From Actinoplanes sp. L3-i22 (GTDB lineage Bacteria; Actinomycetota; Actinomycetes; Mycobacteriales; Micromonosporaceae): a stretch of DNA of 64,000 bases. Shown here one piece after another: positions 1 through 9,690 of this stretch (positions within the stretch are counted from its first letter, which is position 1; the number at the start of each line of letters is the position of its first letter). Both the position numbers and the translations under genes were made by a program. A model generated the notes under the pieces. That model searched no databases, was not told the DNA's origin, and was given only the letters and a program-made list of their open reading frames with translations. The stretch lies in NCBI RefSeq assembly GCF_019704555.1, contig NZ_AP024745.1, positions 11,769,501-11,833,500 of the forward strand, read 5' to 3'.

Positions 1-3000
1 CGTCATCGCGTTGGTGCCGGCGCTGTACCCGCTGGTCGTCTGCGGCGCGTGCTCCCGGAACACCCCGCTGCTGACGCCGTGCACCGACGCGCCCTGCGGC
101 ACCAGCTTGATGTTGATCTCGGCCTTCTGCCCGAAGATCTGCGCGCTGGTGACGTCCGGCAGGTTCAGCCCGGTCTCGGTCATCATCTGCGGGACGCCCG
201 GCAGCAGGATCTCCGGCGTGAGGCTCTGATGGATCTGGTGCGCGCCCGCGTACCCGGGGGTCTTCAGCCGTTTCGCGGCGTCCCCGAGCTGCCCGGCGAC
301 CAGGTCCTGGAGCTGTTTGATCTGGGTGAGGTCCTCGGCGCTGAACCGGGGGGGCATCGGCAGCCCGTTCAGCTCCCGCCAGCCCGGCCCCATCTCGGCC
401 GGCTTGCCGATCGGATAAGTGGCCGGCCCCGCCTCGGGTGACGAGGTGCGGGGCAGCCGCAGGTCGTCGGCCCAGCGGTTCTGCTCGACGAAGTCGTGCA
501 CGGTCATCAGGTCGGCGCCGGTCGGCCGGCCCTTGTCGAACACCACGAGGGAGAACTTGACCGGGAACTTCATCCGCGCCTTGACGCCGCGGCCCGAGCT
601 GAGCTGGGTGTCGACCGACGTGCTGCCGCTGCCCTGCGAGTTCGACACCTGCGACGACTTGCCGACGGTGTCGCCGAGGCCGGTTGCCAGGTTCTCGCCC
701 TGGTGGTTGGAGACGCCGGTGCCGGCCACGCCGAGCGTCTGGGTGCTGCCGTGGGTGCGCTGCACCGTGGTGCCGGAATCGGACGTGTGGGTGGTCTTGA
801 TGTCCAGGTCGTCGTGGTCGGCGACGAAGCCCTTGAACTCCGGCTCACCGGTGATCTCGGCGATCAGCCGGACGTCGCGGGAGTGCTGGGTGAGCTTGCC
901 CGGCTTCATGTGCAGCACCGACACGCCACCGTCGAGCATGGACGGGAAGTGCTGGGCGACGCCCTCCGGCGTGAACAGGTAGAGCAGCCGGCGCCGGTTG
1001 AGCATCGGGTCGCCGAGGCCGGGATCGGTCACCGTCTTGAAGATCTTGGTGAGCGTCTTGTTGTCCGGCGCGGCCTCGCCGAGCGCGGTCTTCATCTCCG
1101 CGGTCAGCGTCGGCGTCTCGTGGAACGTGTAGAGGCCGAGGCCCGGCTGGTGCCCGGCCGGCATCCGCAGCGTGGTGTCCGGCGCCGGCGTCCACGGCTT
1201 GCCGATCGCCCCGGTGTCGCCCTTGAGCTTGGGCAGCAGGCCGAGCTGGTCCACCACGTCGGCGGAGAGCCGCAGGTAGACGGCGTTGGAGATGGTCCCG
1301 TCGGTCTGGATCGACTTGAAGTGGTGCAGCCAGTCGCCGGTGCGCAGGGCCTGCGGGATCATCGCGTACCGGGCCGGGTCGGTGGTGATCTCGGCCGCCA
1401 CCGACACCTTGAGGTCGAACTTCACCAGGTACGACCGGGTCTTGCCCTTGCGGTTGTTGGCGTTCCGCTCGATCACGCCGGACAGGCTCTCGCTCTTGCG
1501 CTCCTGCTGGGCGTAGAGCAGCCGCTCGTACCCGGCGTTGAGCACCCCACCGCCGCCGCTGGTGTCCTTGGTCGTGCCCGGCTTGCGGATGTTCGCGGAG
1601 AAGTTGCCGCGCGCCGCGAGCTGCCACTCCTTGACCTTCGCCCCGTCCACCTCGACGCCGCCGGTGGTGGCGTTCTCCGTGGTGATCAGGCCATGCGCGG
1701 GCAGGACCTGCGGGTTGGTCAGCGACGCGGAGACGGCCAGGTCGACCGCGGCGCCGTCCTCGTCGGTCATCAGCTTGTCGACGTGCCACTGCCCGTTGAG
1801 CATCTCGCGCAGCGCGCCGACCTGGTCCGCCTCGGTGAACTTGCCGTGCGCGGCGGCCCAGACCGGCATGCCCTCGAGCAGGCCGTCGACGCCGCGCAGC
1901 CCGCCCAGCTTGGTGCGGGAGATCTTCTCGGCGTACTCCTGGGCGCCGCGCAGCGCGTCCATGGCGAGCTGCAGCACGAACGGGCTGCCGGGCATCCCCT
2001 CGACCGACAGCCAGTCCTTGATCTTGACGGTGCCGGCCTGGTCGACCCAGCCGCGGATGCCGGCCAGGTCGAACTTGGTGGCCCGGTTGAGCCCCAGCGG
2101 ATCGGTGCGCGGCGTGAACACCGGCGGCTGGTCGAGCTTGACGCCCAGGATCGTGGCCTCGTCGAACAGCACGGTCACCGGCTCGACCTGGGTCAGCGAG
2201 TAGCGCGTCATGGTCTGGCCGCCGAAGTGCGGGACCTGCTCGCGGGTCAGCGTCTCGGTGGCCGGGCTCGGGAAGCGCTGCTTGATGATCCGGCCGACCC
2301 CGACCCGGGAGCCCGAGTCGATGCCGGTCCGCGCGGTGTACGAGTACACGTGCACGGTGATCTGCAGATTGTTCGTGAACGCGGCCGAGTTCGGGGTGCC
2401 GCCGTTGAGCCGGGTCTCGCCGCCGGTCAGCTGCGCGCCGCTCTGCTTGCCGATCCGGAAACGTCCCTCGATCGCCCCGGACGGGACGAGCGCGGTCGCC
2501 GCGTCCCCGGTGAACCGGAAGACGCCGCCACCCTCGAACGCGGCGCCGCCCCGCCACTGCCCGGCGGCCACGATCTTCTGCTGGAGCGCGTCGATCCGGG
2601 CGTTGCGGACCGCCGCGCCCGGGTCGGTCCCGGCGTAGGTGAAGTCGTCGGTGTACTCGGCGGTCACGTGCACGATCAGGTGCCGGGTGCCGATCTTCTT
2701 GGTCCGGGTCAGCTCGGCGATCAGGCCGGTCTTGAGCAGCGTCGGGTTGCCCTGGCGCAGACCGGCCGCGGAGAGCACCCGGTCCAGCTCGGCCTGGTTG
2801 TGCTGGCGTTCCAGCGCGGACTTGCTGGTCACCATGAACTTGGTGGTGTTCGGCTCGGTGAACTTGGGCAGGAAGCCGCCCTCGAAGCGCCGGATCAGCG
2901 TGGTGACGTCGCCGTGCAGCTGCTTGAACGCGGTCAGGCCGTAGGTCACCGAACGGCCGCCGGTCAGCGCGTACGGCGGCACGAACTTCATCCCGGTCGG

Positions 3001-6000
3001 CGCCTTGAGCCCGCTGACGCCGGTGACCAGTTCGTCGAAGCGGGTCTTCGGGATCCGCCCGAGGACAACCAGGTCGAGGACCATCGGGGCGGTCGCGCCG
3101 CTGGTGAACGGCAGCCGGCTGGCGACGTACTCGCGCAGCGCCGGGGTCAGCGTGACCTTGAAGTGCGCCTCGACCGCGACGTTCTTGATGTCCTTGAACT
3201 CGGTGCCGATCCGGCTGGTGGAGCCGTGCGAGAGCGACGCGGTGGCCGAGCGGTAGAAGCCGCCGAACATCCGGAACTGCACGTACGCCGGGCCGAAGCC
3301 CCACCGGATCGGGATCACCGAGAGCGAGCCACCGACCCGGCTGGTCTGCGACACCTTCGAGCCGGCGCTGACCCCGGGCTGCCAGCGGAACGAGGTCTTG
3401 GCCACGTCGGCGAGCGCGACCAGGTCCGGCATGGTCGCCTCGACCTGCAGGGTGAGCGCGTGCGCGCCGCGCCCGGAGCTGATGATCGGCGGGTGCACCG
3501 CGCTGTCCAGCGCCGGGATCAGGTTCGCCACGATCGACGACTCGGCGAGCAGGCCGCGGGCGTCGCTCGCGCCCCGGGTGCCCGGGCCGACGGTCTTGGT
3601 CGGAGCAAGCAGCGTGAGGATCTGCTCGGCCACCTCGTTCCAGGTCGCGGTCGGCACCGCGTCGTCGGCCAGGTTCAGGCCGGCGCTCAGGATCCGGACC
3701 GGGGTGAGGTGCTCGACCAGCATCGAGAGGTTGCCGGGCGTGACGTCGATCTTGGTGGCCGCGGTCGGCTTGGCGGTCTGGAAGTCGTCGACGACCCGGA
3801 ACGTCACGTCCGCGCCGACGAGCTTGCCGGGGGCGGTCGGCGCGGGCATCGGACCGCGTACGTCAGAGACCGTGATCTTGAAGTTGACCCTGGTGTCGAC
3901 CAGGTGTGAGATGCCGCCGCTGCGCACGTTGTGCGAGTCGGTCAGCTTGGCGGTGTCCTCGATCGTCTCCATCGGGCGGGAGAGCGCCACCTCGCCGGCG
4001 AAACCGCCGCCCGGGCCGATCCGCTGCGGCAGCACGACGCCGGCCCCGAGCGAGCCGGCCGCGCCGGACGTGGTGGCCTGCTTGGTGCCACCGGAGTGGT
4101 CCGCGCGGGTGTCGAACTTCGCCTTGTCGACCGTCTGGTCCTGGAACTTCGCGCCGTCCATCGACCAGTTCGCCTCGAGCGTGACGCGGTGCCAGCCGCC
4201 CACGCCGTCCTTGACGTCGAAGCTGCGGCCGCCGGTGGCGAAGAACGACTGCGGGTCGTCCTGGAACGCCTGCTTGATCTCGGCGGCGTCGACCTTCCCG
4301 CCCGGCAGCACGTCCTTCCAGGTCTCCGCGACCTTGGCCTTGACCGCCGCGTCGACCCCGGCGCCCAGGTCGTCGACCAGCCTGGTCAGGTCGCCGAACG
4401 AGTCGACCTCGTAGACCAGCTCGGGCTTGCTCAGGTAGAGGCCCTTGAGCGGGCTGCCCGGCTTGGGCACCTCGATCAGGTCCTGGACCGGCGGGGTGAT
4501 CTTGACGGTCGGGATCGGGACCATCGGGATCGACTCGACCGGCGGCGTCACGGTCGGCGTGGCCAACTGCTCGGTCACGTTCGGCGGGGTGTCCACGCCG
4601 TCGTTCCAGAACTGCTCGGCCAGGTGCCCGGGCTGGACGGCCGGGGCGTGCGGGCGCGGCGCGAGCGAGCCGGAGAAGTGCGGGGCCAGCACCGCCGCGA
4701 TCTGGTCCAGCGAACTCGGGGCCAGCACGAACCCGTCGTCGTGACCGTGGATGCCCATCAGGTCGTGCGGAATGTTCTCGCCCGGCCCGTGCAGCAGCGC
4801 TCCGGGCGGCGCCTGCCCGTCCTTGACGCCCAGGTAGTGCACGATCTCGTGGGCGAACGCGGCCGGGGACGCGCCCGGCGCCCAGGTGCGCTGGTTCATC
4901 CCGGGCACGTCGTGGGCCACCGTGATCTGCGCGTGCGCCTGCGCCGGATCGTCGACGAACTGCACCTTGACCTGCATCGGCACGTTCGAGCCGGGCACCT
5001 GGTAACCGGGCGCGTTCAGGTAGGTGTCGACCCCCTCCAGGGTCTTCGCCTCGACGCCCGCGAATCCGGTCGCGTCGCCGGTCAGGTGCACCTTGAGGGT
5101 GAAGGTCCACTGGTCGTCACCGGCGTCCAGCTGGTAGCGCACGCCGACCCGCTCGCCGCTCGCCTCCGGCCGGCTGATCGTCGGCGGCGCGCCGTCCGTG
5201 CCACGCTCGAACTTGAACGCGTCGTCGAGCGGCGTCCAGCGCTCCGAGTCGACCTCGATCGTCCGCCCGCCGCCGAACAGGTCGCGCGGCGGCAGCGTCG
5301 CCGTGTCGTCGGCCACCTTCGGGGGCGCGAGCTGCAGGGTCTCGTCGCCCAGCGACGCCTTCGGCGTCTCGATCGGCGGTGGTCCATCACCCTTGACCGG
5401 CGCCGGCTTCAGATCAACCGACTTGGGTACGTCCGCGGCCGACGTCCCGCCGAGCCCGGAATCCGGCCCCTTCGGCAGGTCCTTGGGCGTGCTCGGCAGG
5501 TCTTTCGGCGTGCTCGGCAGGTCCTTGGGGGTGGTCGGGAGATCCTTCGGGACCTCGGGGAAGACCAGCGCGTCGTCGGTGTGCGTGAACCCGCCGCCGG
5601 CCGGGGCGTCCAGCACCGGCGCGTCGTCCGAGCCACGCAGCTTGACGAGCCGGTCGGAGAACGTGCTGAAGTCGGCGAGGTTCCGGTCCCGCAGATCCCG
5701 GGACAGCCCGGACAACCCCTGATCGAGCCGCTTGTCGATCGGCTTGAGGTGATCCGGGGCGGACAGCGCCGCGTTGATGTCCGCGCCGGTCTGCGCCCGG
5801 TACTGGTCCAGCCGCAGGTCGTAGCGCTCCGCGATCCGGTTCACCGCGGCGCCGTTGTCACCGGCCTTGACCAGCGCGTCCTGCCAGGTCTTCAGCTCGT
5901 CGGCGGGCAGCGGGCCGGAACCGTCCCGGATCTCGCCGAGCTTCGCCTCCCGGTCCAGCTGGGCGATCCGGTCGTGGAACTGGTTCAGCAGGGTCGCGTG

Positions 6001-9000
6001 CTCGGACTCGGAGCCGGCGTTGGCGAGTTTCGTGGTCCAGTCGGCGGCTTCGCCCGTACCGAAGCCGGGGTGATCGGCACGCAGGGCGGTGAGTCGCTCC
6101 AGCAAGGCCGCGTCGCCGGGGTCATGCGTCGGGACCGGCGGCAGATCGTCAAGGCTCGGCGGGGGCGCGTCGTCGGCCCCACCGGCGCGGATCTCCTCCA
6201 GGCGCACCGGTTCCGGCGTCGGCGCGCCCTCCTTGAGCTTGGCGAGCCGCAGCTCCAGGTCGTCGATGGGGGCGCCGGCCTGGTCCGCGCTGTGCGCCGG
6301 CAGCGTGTCCGGCACGCTCGGCAGGTCGTGCAGCTTCTGCACGGCCAGGTGCCCGGACAGATCCTTCTCGAACGCGTTGAGCAGCTGGTTCAGCTCGTCG
6401 GTCTTCCCGGCGGCGGCCGCCTTCTCGACCCCGACCGCGTGCTCCAGCCAGGCCACCTTGTCCATGCCGAGCTGGGCGGCCTTCCCGTGGCCGGCGTCCA
6501 CGTGCGCCCGGAACTCGCCGAGCCGCTTGTCCAGCAGGTGCTTGTCGAGCCGCTCGTTGAGGTTGTTCATCCCCTTCGCGGCGTCGCCGGCCCGCCCGTC
6601 GGTCAGCGCCTTGCGGATGTCGTCGGTGAGCGCCTTGACCTCGTTGCCGGCCAGGTGTGCCGACTTGACGTCCCGGCCGAGCTGGTCGAACCGCACCTTG
6701 AGCTCGGCGGCGCCGGGCAGCGGGGCCGGGTCGTGGTGCGGGACGGTCGGCAGGTCGTCGCCGCGCAGCTGGTCCAGCCGGGCCTGCAGGGCGGCGTCGT
6801 CGAAGTGCGCCGCCGGGGTCGCCGGGACGTGCTCGGCCTTCGCGATGGTCAGGTCGTTGGTCAGGTGCGTGAGCCGGTCGGCGGCGACCGAGCGGGAGAT
6901 CGCCTCGGCCGGCGACAGCGTCGGCACGCTGGGGAACTCGACCAGGTCGAGGTTCGTGTCGGTGAAGTGCGGCGTCCCGCCGTCGTGCGGGAGCAGCGTC
7001 GGGGCGTCGCCGCCACGCAGCTGGTCCAGGCGCAGCTGCAGCTCGCCGAGGCTCTCGCCCGGGTTGTGGGTCGGCACGCTCGGCATGTCGGCCAGCAGGG
7101 TGTCGATCCGGACGCTCTCCGAGGTGTGCTTGACCAGGGACTCCGCGACGCGCAGGTCCTTCTGCGCGCGAGCGATCGAGAGCGCGTCGCCGGACGCCCC
7201 GGCCAGCGCGTCCTGCGCGTTCTTGAGCTGGGACAACGCCTGCTCGTGGGAGAGCTGGACGCCGGCCTGGTCCGGGCGCGGCGCCTGGTGCGGCAGGCCG
7301 GCCAGGTCCTTGCCGACCGTGGGCGTCGCGGAGTGCGCGATCGACAGGTCGTGGGTGAGGCCGGTGCCGAGGTTCGGGGTGTGCGCGGTGGCCGGCGTGT
7401 GCGGCGGCGTCGCGTGGGTGGTGACCGGCTTGATCCCGATCGTCTTCGGGTCGGCCAGCAGGTCCATCGCCTGGTGCAGGGTGACCTCGGGGTTGATCTT
7501 CACGACCGAGCCGTCGATCTTGCCGAGGTTCCCGGCGTCGATCTTGCCGAGGTTGCCGGTCAGGTTCCCGAGACTGCCCACGTCCAGCTTGCCGACGTTG
7601 GCGGCGTTCAGGTCGCCGGTGTGCAGGTGGCTCAGCGAGCCGGCGTCGATCGGGCCGGCGGTGAACGCCTTCTCCGGCGCGCCCAGGTTGAACGACACCC
7701 CGGTGTCGGAGATCTTGAACGCGCTGATCTCGCCGCCCTGCAGGGCCTTGATCTCGTGACCGCCGAAGCTCGACAGGCCGTCGATCCCGTGCGTCACCTT
7801 GTTCAGCCCGGCGCTCAGGTTGCCGAGCTGCATGTTCGGCAGCGTCACCGAGTTGCTCAGGCCGCCCATCGACGGGAGGTTGACCTGGGAGATCGCGCCG
7901 TCCAGCCCCTGCACGCCGCCCACGTCGAGCTTGCCCAGGTTGCCGAGACCGCTGAGGTCGACGCCGCCCGGCACGCCGTGCACGTTCATGTTCAGGTGGC
8001 CCAGGTTGCCGAGGTCGACGCCCGGGAAGCCGTGCAGGCCGGTCATCCCGTTGACGCCGGGCAGGCCGTTGAGCCCGTCCAGGCCCTTGACGCCGGCGAC
8101 GTCGGTCCCGCTGATCGACTTCAGGCCGGAAAGATCGATGCTCTGCGCGGAGAAGCTCACGTTCGTACCGTGGAAGTCCCCGAACTTCGGCTCGGCGAAG
8201 TCGGGCAGGTGCAGACCCGCGGGGCTGAAGTTCAGCCCACCGCCCTTCGGCGTGTCCCCGGGCTTGACGATGTTGACCGAGTGGATGCCCTCGGCCAGGT
8301 GCACGCCGCCACTGATCGCGGAGAGGCCCTTGTACGTCGAGATGTTCAGGCCCCGGCCCAGCACGCCGACCTTGAACGCCCCGCCGACGCCCAGCTTGCC
8401 GATCTCCGCGCCGTTCAGCGGGGTGAAGATCCGCAGCCACTTCCAGCCGCCGAACTCCTGAACGGTGAAGTTCTTCACCGCGATCGCGCCGTTCTTGAAC
8501 ATCCGGCCCAGGTCGACCGCGAGCCCCGGGACCGCGCCCAGCCCCTTGCCGATCATGCCGCCCAGCGCACCGAGGCCCTTGGGCAGCGTGGTCAGCGTGA
8601 ACTTCTCCAGCGTGACGAAGCCGTGCACGGCCAGGCTGCCGAGCGAGCTGATCGCCTTCGGGAGGGAGAGCACGCCGATCTTCACGGTGTTGGCCATCAC
8701 CGCGCCGAGGTCGCCGACCCCCTTGATCACGGTGAGGAAGCTGAACGTGGTGACCGCGTGCCAGAAGTCACCCAACCCCTTGCTGAGCGCGCCGAACCCC
8801 TGCGCGCTGAACTTGGTGATGCTCTTCCAGGCGGTGGCGGCCAGCTTGGTCAGGTCGGCCAGCGTGATCAGCGGCTTGGTGCTCGGCCCGAGCAGGCCCA
8901 GCAGCCCGATCACCAGGCCGGCGATGTTGGTCTTGCCGGTGGCGAAGTCCACGATCGACTTGATCGCCAGCGCCGCGTTCATGGCGAACGCGATCAGGCC

Positions 9001-9564
9001 GAGCGGGCCGCCGATGAAGATCGCGACGATCGTGATGATCAGGGTCAGCCAGCCGAAGATCTCCCAGAAGATGTCGCAGGCCGACTTCGGCGTGGTGGGC
9101 GACGTGATCCGGGAGGCGGCGTCGTTGATCGTGCCCCGCGCGGTGTTCGCCGCGGTCTGCAGATCGCTCTTGGCCGTCTCGGCGTCCGACTTCAGGGTGG
9201 CCAGGCGGGCCTCGTCGGCGCCGGCCGCGTCGGCCAGCGCCTTGTCCGCCCGGGTCTGCGCGTCCTTCAGCGTGGTGACGTAGGTCCGGATCGCCGGCCC
9301 GGCGGCGGTGAACGCCTCCTTGACGTGGGCGATGAACCCCTTCATCTCGGTGCTGATCTGCTCCCGCAGGTAGTCCGCGGTCTTGCCGACGAAGACGCCC
9401 TCGCCGCTCTTGTTCAGCACGGTCTGCAGGCCGGTGTCGGCGGTCTGCGCGTTGGCGGCCATCGCGTCCATGTAGTCGGCGACCGACAACAGGACGTCCG
9501 GGTCCCCCGGCGTCGGGTCGCCACCCAGCTTCAACGGCGACCAGTCGCCCGGGCGATTCCCCAC
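1..9564 (-). CDS. Giant T7SS-associated secreted protein with HEIVH zincin-like motif (3' end beyond window)
   Basis: A single open frame starts at GTG 9564, behind a GGGAGG Shine-Dalgarno six bases upstream, and stays open for 3188 codons to the window edge. The first ~130 residues are helical with a GKTADYLREQ segment, like WXG100-type secretion heads. A hydrophobic stretch follows around residues 170-200. Then comes a long Gly/Leu/Asn repeat zone (LGNLGKLDVG-type, roughly residues 480-700), then helical repeats with recurring LDQLRG and DLPSVPTH-type units. Around residue 1350 lies a tandem PKDLPST proline-rich linker. H1572-E-I-V-H1576 is an HExxH motif, suggesting a zinc metalloprotease fold. 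The large C-terminal part contains recurring beta-rich segments I do not recognise. Position beside esx-like genes and an EssC-like motor suggests a T7SS substrate, perhaps a polymorphic toxin or surface protein. The function is inferred. The very long open frames on the opposite strand are GC-bias shadows. Confidence 0.9.
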   Translation of the reverse strand, partial: MGNRPGDWSPLKLGGDPTPGDPDVLLSVADYMDAMAANAQTADTGLQTVLNKSGEGVFVGKTADYLREQISTEMKGFIAHVKEAFTAAGPAIRTYVTTLKDAQTRADKALADAAGADEARLATLKSDAETAKSDLQTAANTARGTINDAASRITSPTTPKSACDIFWEIFGWLTLIITIVAIFIGGPLGLIAFAMNAALAIKSIVDFATGKTNIAGLVIGLLGLLGPSTKPLITLADLTKLAATAWKSITKFSAQGFGALSKGLGDFWHAVTTFSFLTVIKGVGDLGAVMANTVKIGVLSLPKAISSLGSLAVHGFVTLEKFTLTTLPKGLGALGGMIGKGLGAVPGLAVDLGRMFKNGAIAVKNFTVQEFGGWKWLRIFTPLNGAEIGKLGVGGAFKVGVLGRGLNISTYKGLSAISGGVHLAEGIHSVNIVKPGDTPKGGGLNFSPAGLHLPDFAEPKFGDFHGTNVSFSAQSIDLSGLKSISGTDVAGVKGLDGLNGLPGVNGMTGLHGFPGVDLGNLGHLNMNVHGVPGGVDLSGLGNLGKLDVGGVQGLDGAISQVNLPSMGGLSNSVTLPNMQLGNLSAGLNKVTHGIDGLSSFGGHEIKALQGGEISAFKISDTGVSFNLGAPEKAFTAGPIDAGSLSHLHTGDLNAANVGKLDVGSLGNLTGNLGKIDAGNLGKIDGSVVKINPEVTLHQAMDLLADPKTIGIKPVTTHATPPHTPATAHTPNLGTGLTHDLSIAHSATPTVGKDLAGLPHQAPRPDQAGVQLSHEQALSQLKNAQDALAGASGDALSIARAQKDLRVAESLVKHTSESVRIDTLLADMPSVPTHNPGESLGELQLRLDQLRGGDAPTLLPHDGGTPHFTDTNLDLVEFPSVPTLSPAEAISRSVAADRLTHLTNDLTIAKAEHVPATPAAHFDDAALQARLDQLRGDDLPTVPHHDPAPLPGAAELKVRFDQLGRDVKSAHLAGNEVKALTDDIRKALTDGRAGDAAKGMNNLNERLDKHLLDKRLGEFRAHVDAGHGKAAQLGMDKVAWLEHAVGVEKAAAAGKTDELNQLLNAFEKDLSGHLAVQKLHDLPSVPDTLPAHSADQAGAPIDDLELRLAKLKEGAPTPEPVRLEEIRAGGADDAPPPSLDDLPPVPTHDPGDAALLERLTALRADHPGFGTGEAADWTTKLANAGSESEHATLLNQFHDRIAQLDREAKLGEIRDGSGPLPADELKTWQDALVKAGDNGAAVNRIAERYDLRLDQYRAQTGADINAALSAPDHLKPIDKRLDQGLSGLSRDLRDRNLADFSTFSDRLVKLRGSDDAPVLDAPAGGGFTHTDDALVFPEVPKDLPTTPKDLPSTPKDLPSTPKDLPKGPDSGLGGTSAADVPKSVDLKPAPVKGDGPPPIETPKASLGDETLQLAPPKVADDTATLPPRDLFGGGRTIEVDSERWTPLDDAFKFERGTDGAPPTISRPEASGERVGVRYQLDAGDDQWTFTLKVHLTGDATGFAGVEAKTLEGVDTYLNAPGYQVPGSNVPMQVKVQFVDDPAQAHAQITVAHDVPGMNQRTWAPGASPAAFAHEIVHYLGVKDGQAPPGALLHGPGENIPHDLMGIHGHDDGFVLAPSSLDQIAAVLAPHFSGSLAPRPHAPAVQPGHLAEQFWNDGVDTPPNVTEQLATPTVTPPVESIPMVPIPTVKITPPVQDLIEVPKPGSPLKGLYLSKPELVYEVDSFGDLTRLVDDLGAGVDAAVKAKVAETWKDVLPGGKVDAAEIKQAFQDDPQSFFATGGRSFDVKDGVGGWHRVTLEANWSMDGAKFQDQTVDKAKFDTRADHSGGTKQATTSGAAGSLGAGVVLPQRIGPGGGFAGEVALSRPMETIEDTAKLTDSHNVRSGGISHLVDTRVNFKITVSDVRGPMPAPTAPGKLVGADVTFRVVDDFQTAKPTAATKIDVTPGNLSMLVEHLTPVRILSAGLNLADDAVPTATWNEVAEQILTLLAPTKTVGPGTRGASDARGLLAESSIVANLIPALDSAVHPPIISSGRGAHALTLQVEATMPDLVALADVAKTSFRWQPGVSAGSKVSQTSRVGGSLSVIPIRWGFGPAYVQFRMFGGFYRSATASLSHGSTSRIGTEFKDIKNVAVEAHFKVTLTPALREYVASRLPFTSGATAPMVLDLVVLGRIPKTRFDELVTGVSGLKAPTGMKFVPPYALTGGRSVTYGLTAFKQLHGDVTTLIRRFEGGFLPKFTEPNTTKFMVTSKSALERQHNQAELDRVLSAAGLRQGNPTLLKTGLIAELTRTKKIGTRHLIVHVTAEYTDDFTYAGTDPGAAVRNARIDALQQKIVAAGQWRGGAAFEGGGVFRFTGDAATALVPSGAIEGRFRIGKQSGAQLTGGETRLNGGTPNSAAFTNNLQITVHVYSYTARTGIDSGSRVGVGRIIKQRFPSPATETLTREQVPHFGGQTMTRYSLTQVEPVTVLFDEATILGVKLDQPPVFTPRTDPLGLNRATKFDLAGIRGWVDQAGTVKIKDWLSVEGMPGSPFVLQLAMDALRGAQEYAEKISRTKLGGLRGVDGLLEGMPVWAAAHGKFTEADQVGALREMLNGQWHVDKLMTDEDGAAVDLAVSASLTNPQVLPAHGLITTENATTGGVEVDGAKVKEWQLAARGNFSANIRKPGTTKDTSGGGGVLNAGYERLLYAQQERKSESLSGVIERNANNRKGKTRSYLVKFDLKVSVAAEITTDPARYAMIPQALRTGDWLHHFKSIQTDGTISNAVYLRLSADVVDQLGLLPKLKGDTGAIGKPWTPAPDTTLRMPAGHQPGLGLYTFHETPTLTAEMKTALGEAAPDNKTLTKIFKTVTDPGLGDPMLNRRRLLYLFTPEGVAQHFPSMLDGGVSVLHMKPGKLTQHSRDVRLIAEITGEPEFKGFVADHDDLDIKTTHTSDSGTTVQRTHGSTQTLGVAGTGVSNHQGENLATGLGDTVGKSSQVSNSQGSGSTSVDTQLSSGRGVKARMKFPVKFSLVVFDKGRPTGADLMTVHDFVEQNRWADDLRLPRTSSPEAGPATYPIGKPAEMGPGWRELNGLPMPPRFSAEDLTQIKQLQDLVAGQLGDAAKRLKTPGYAGAHQIHQSLTPEILLPGVPQMMTETGLNLPDVTSAQIFGQKAEINIKLVPQGASVHGVSSGVFREHAPQTTSGYSAGTNAMT
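5474..5557 (-). repeat. 21-bp tandem repeat coding a PKDLPST heptad linker
   Basis: Four consecutive 21-bp units encode repeats of the heptad K-D-L-P-(S/T)-T-P within the giant T7SS-associated protein. Units two and three differ from the first by only a few bases and the fourth is more diverged. It probably forms an extended proline-rich linker between the helical-repeat part and the zincin-like part. Confidence 0.85.
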
Positions 9565-9620
9565 GGTTACCTCCCACGCGCGCGTCCCTCGATTGGTCTG
9601 ACGCACGCCCGCCGGAGAGA

Positions 9621-9632
9621 GGTTCATGAACC
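9621..9632. promoter_or_regulatory. Perfect 12-bp palindrome between divergent T7SS genes
   Basis: GGTTCATGAACC is a perfect palindrome in the 126-bp gap between the giant protein gene (minus) and the 337-aa protein gene (plus). Its central position in a divergent promoter region makes it a candidate operator. No clear -10/-35 pair was found around it, so the assignment is tentative. Confidence 0.35.
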
Positions 9633-9690
9633 GTTTCCGGGGCGCGGTGCGTCGAACCTTGCGGAGAGGCTTTGTGCGGGGAGGGACGTC

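Noticed and set aside
496..3909. Very long plus-strand open frame (1137 codons)
   Set aside because: It lies antisense to the giant minus-strand gene, has Arg/Gly/His/Val-rich composition typical of GC-bias shadows, and has no ribosome site or domain.
3931..9690. Long plus-strand open frame leading into the 337-aa gene
   Set aside because: Only the part from GTG 9691 has a ribosome site and protein-like sequence; the upstream part is a shadow of the giant gene.
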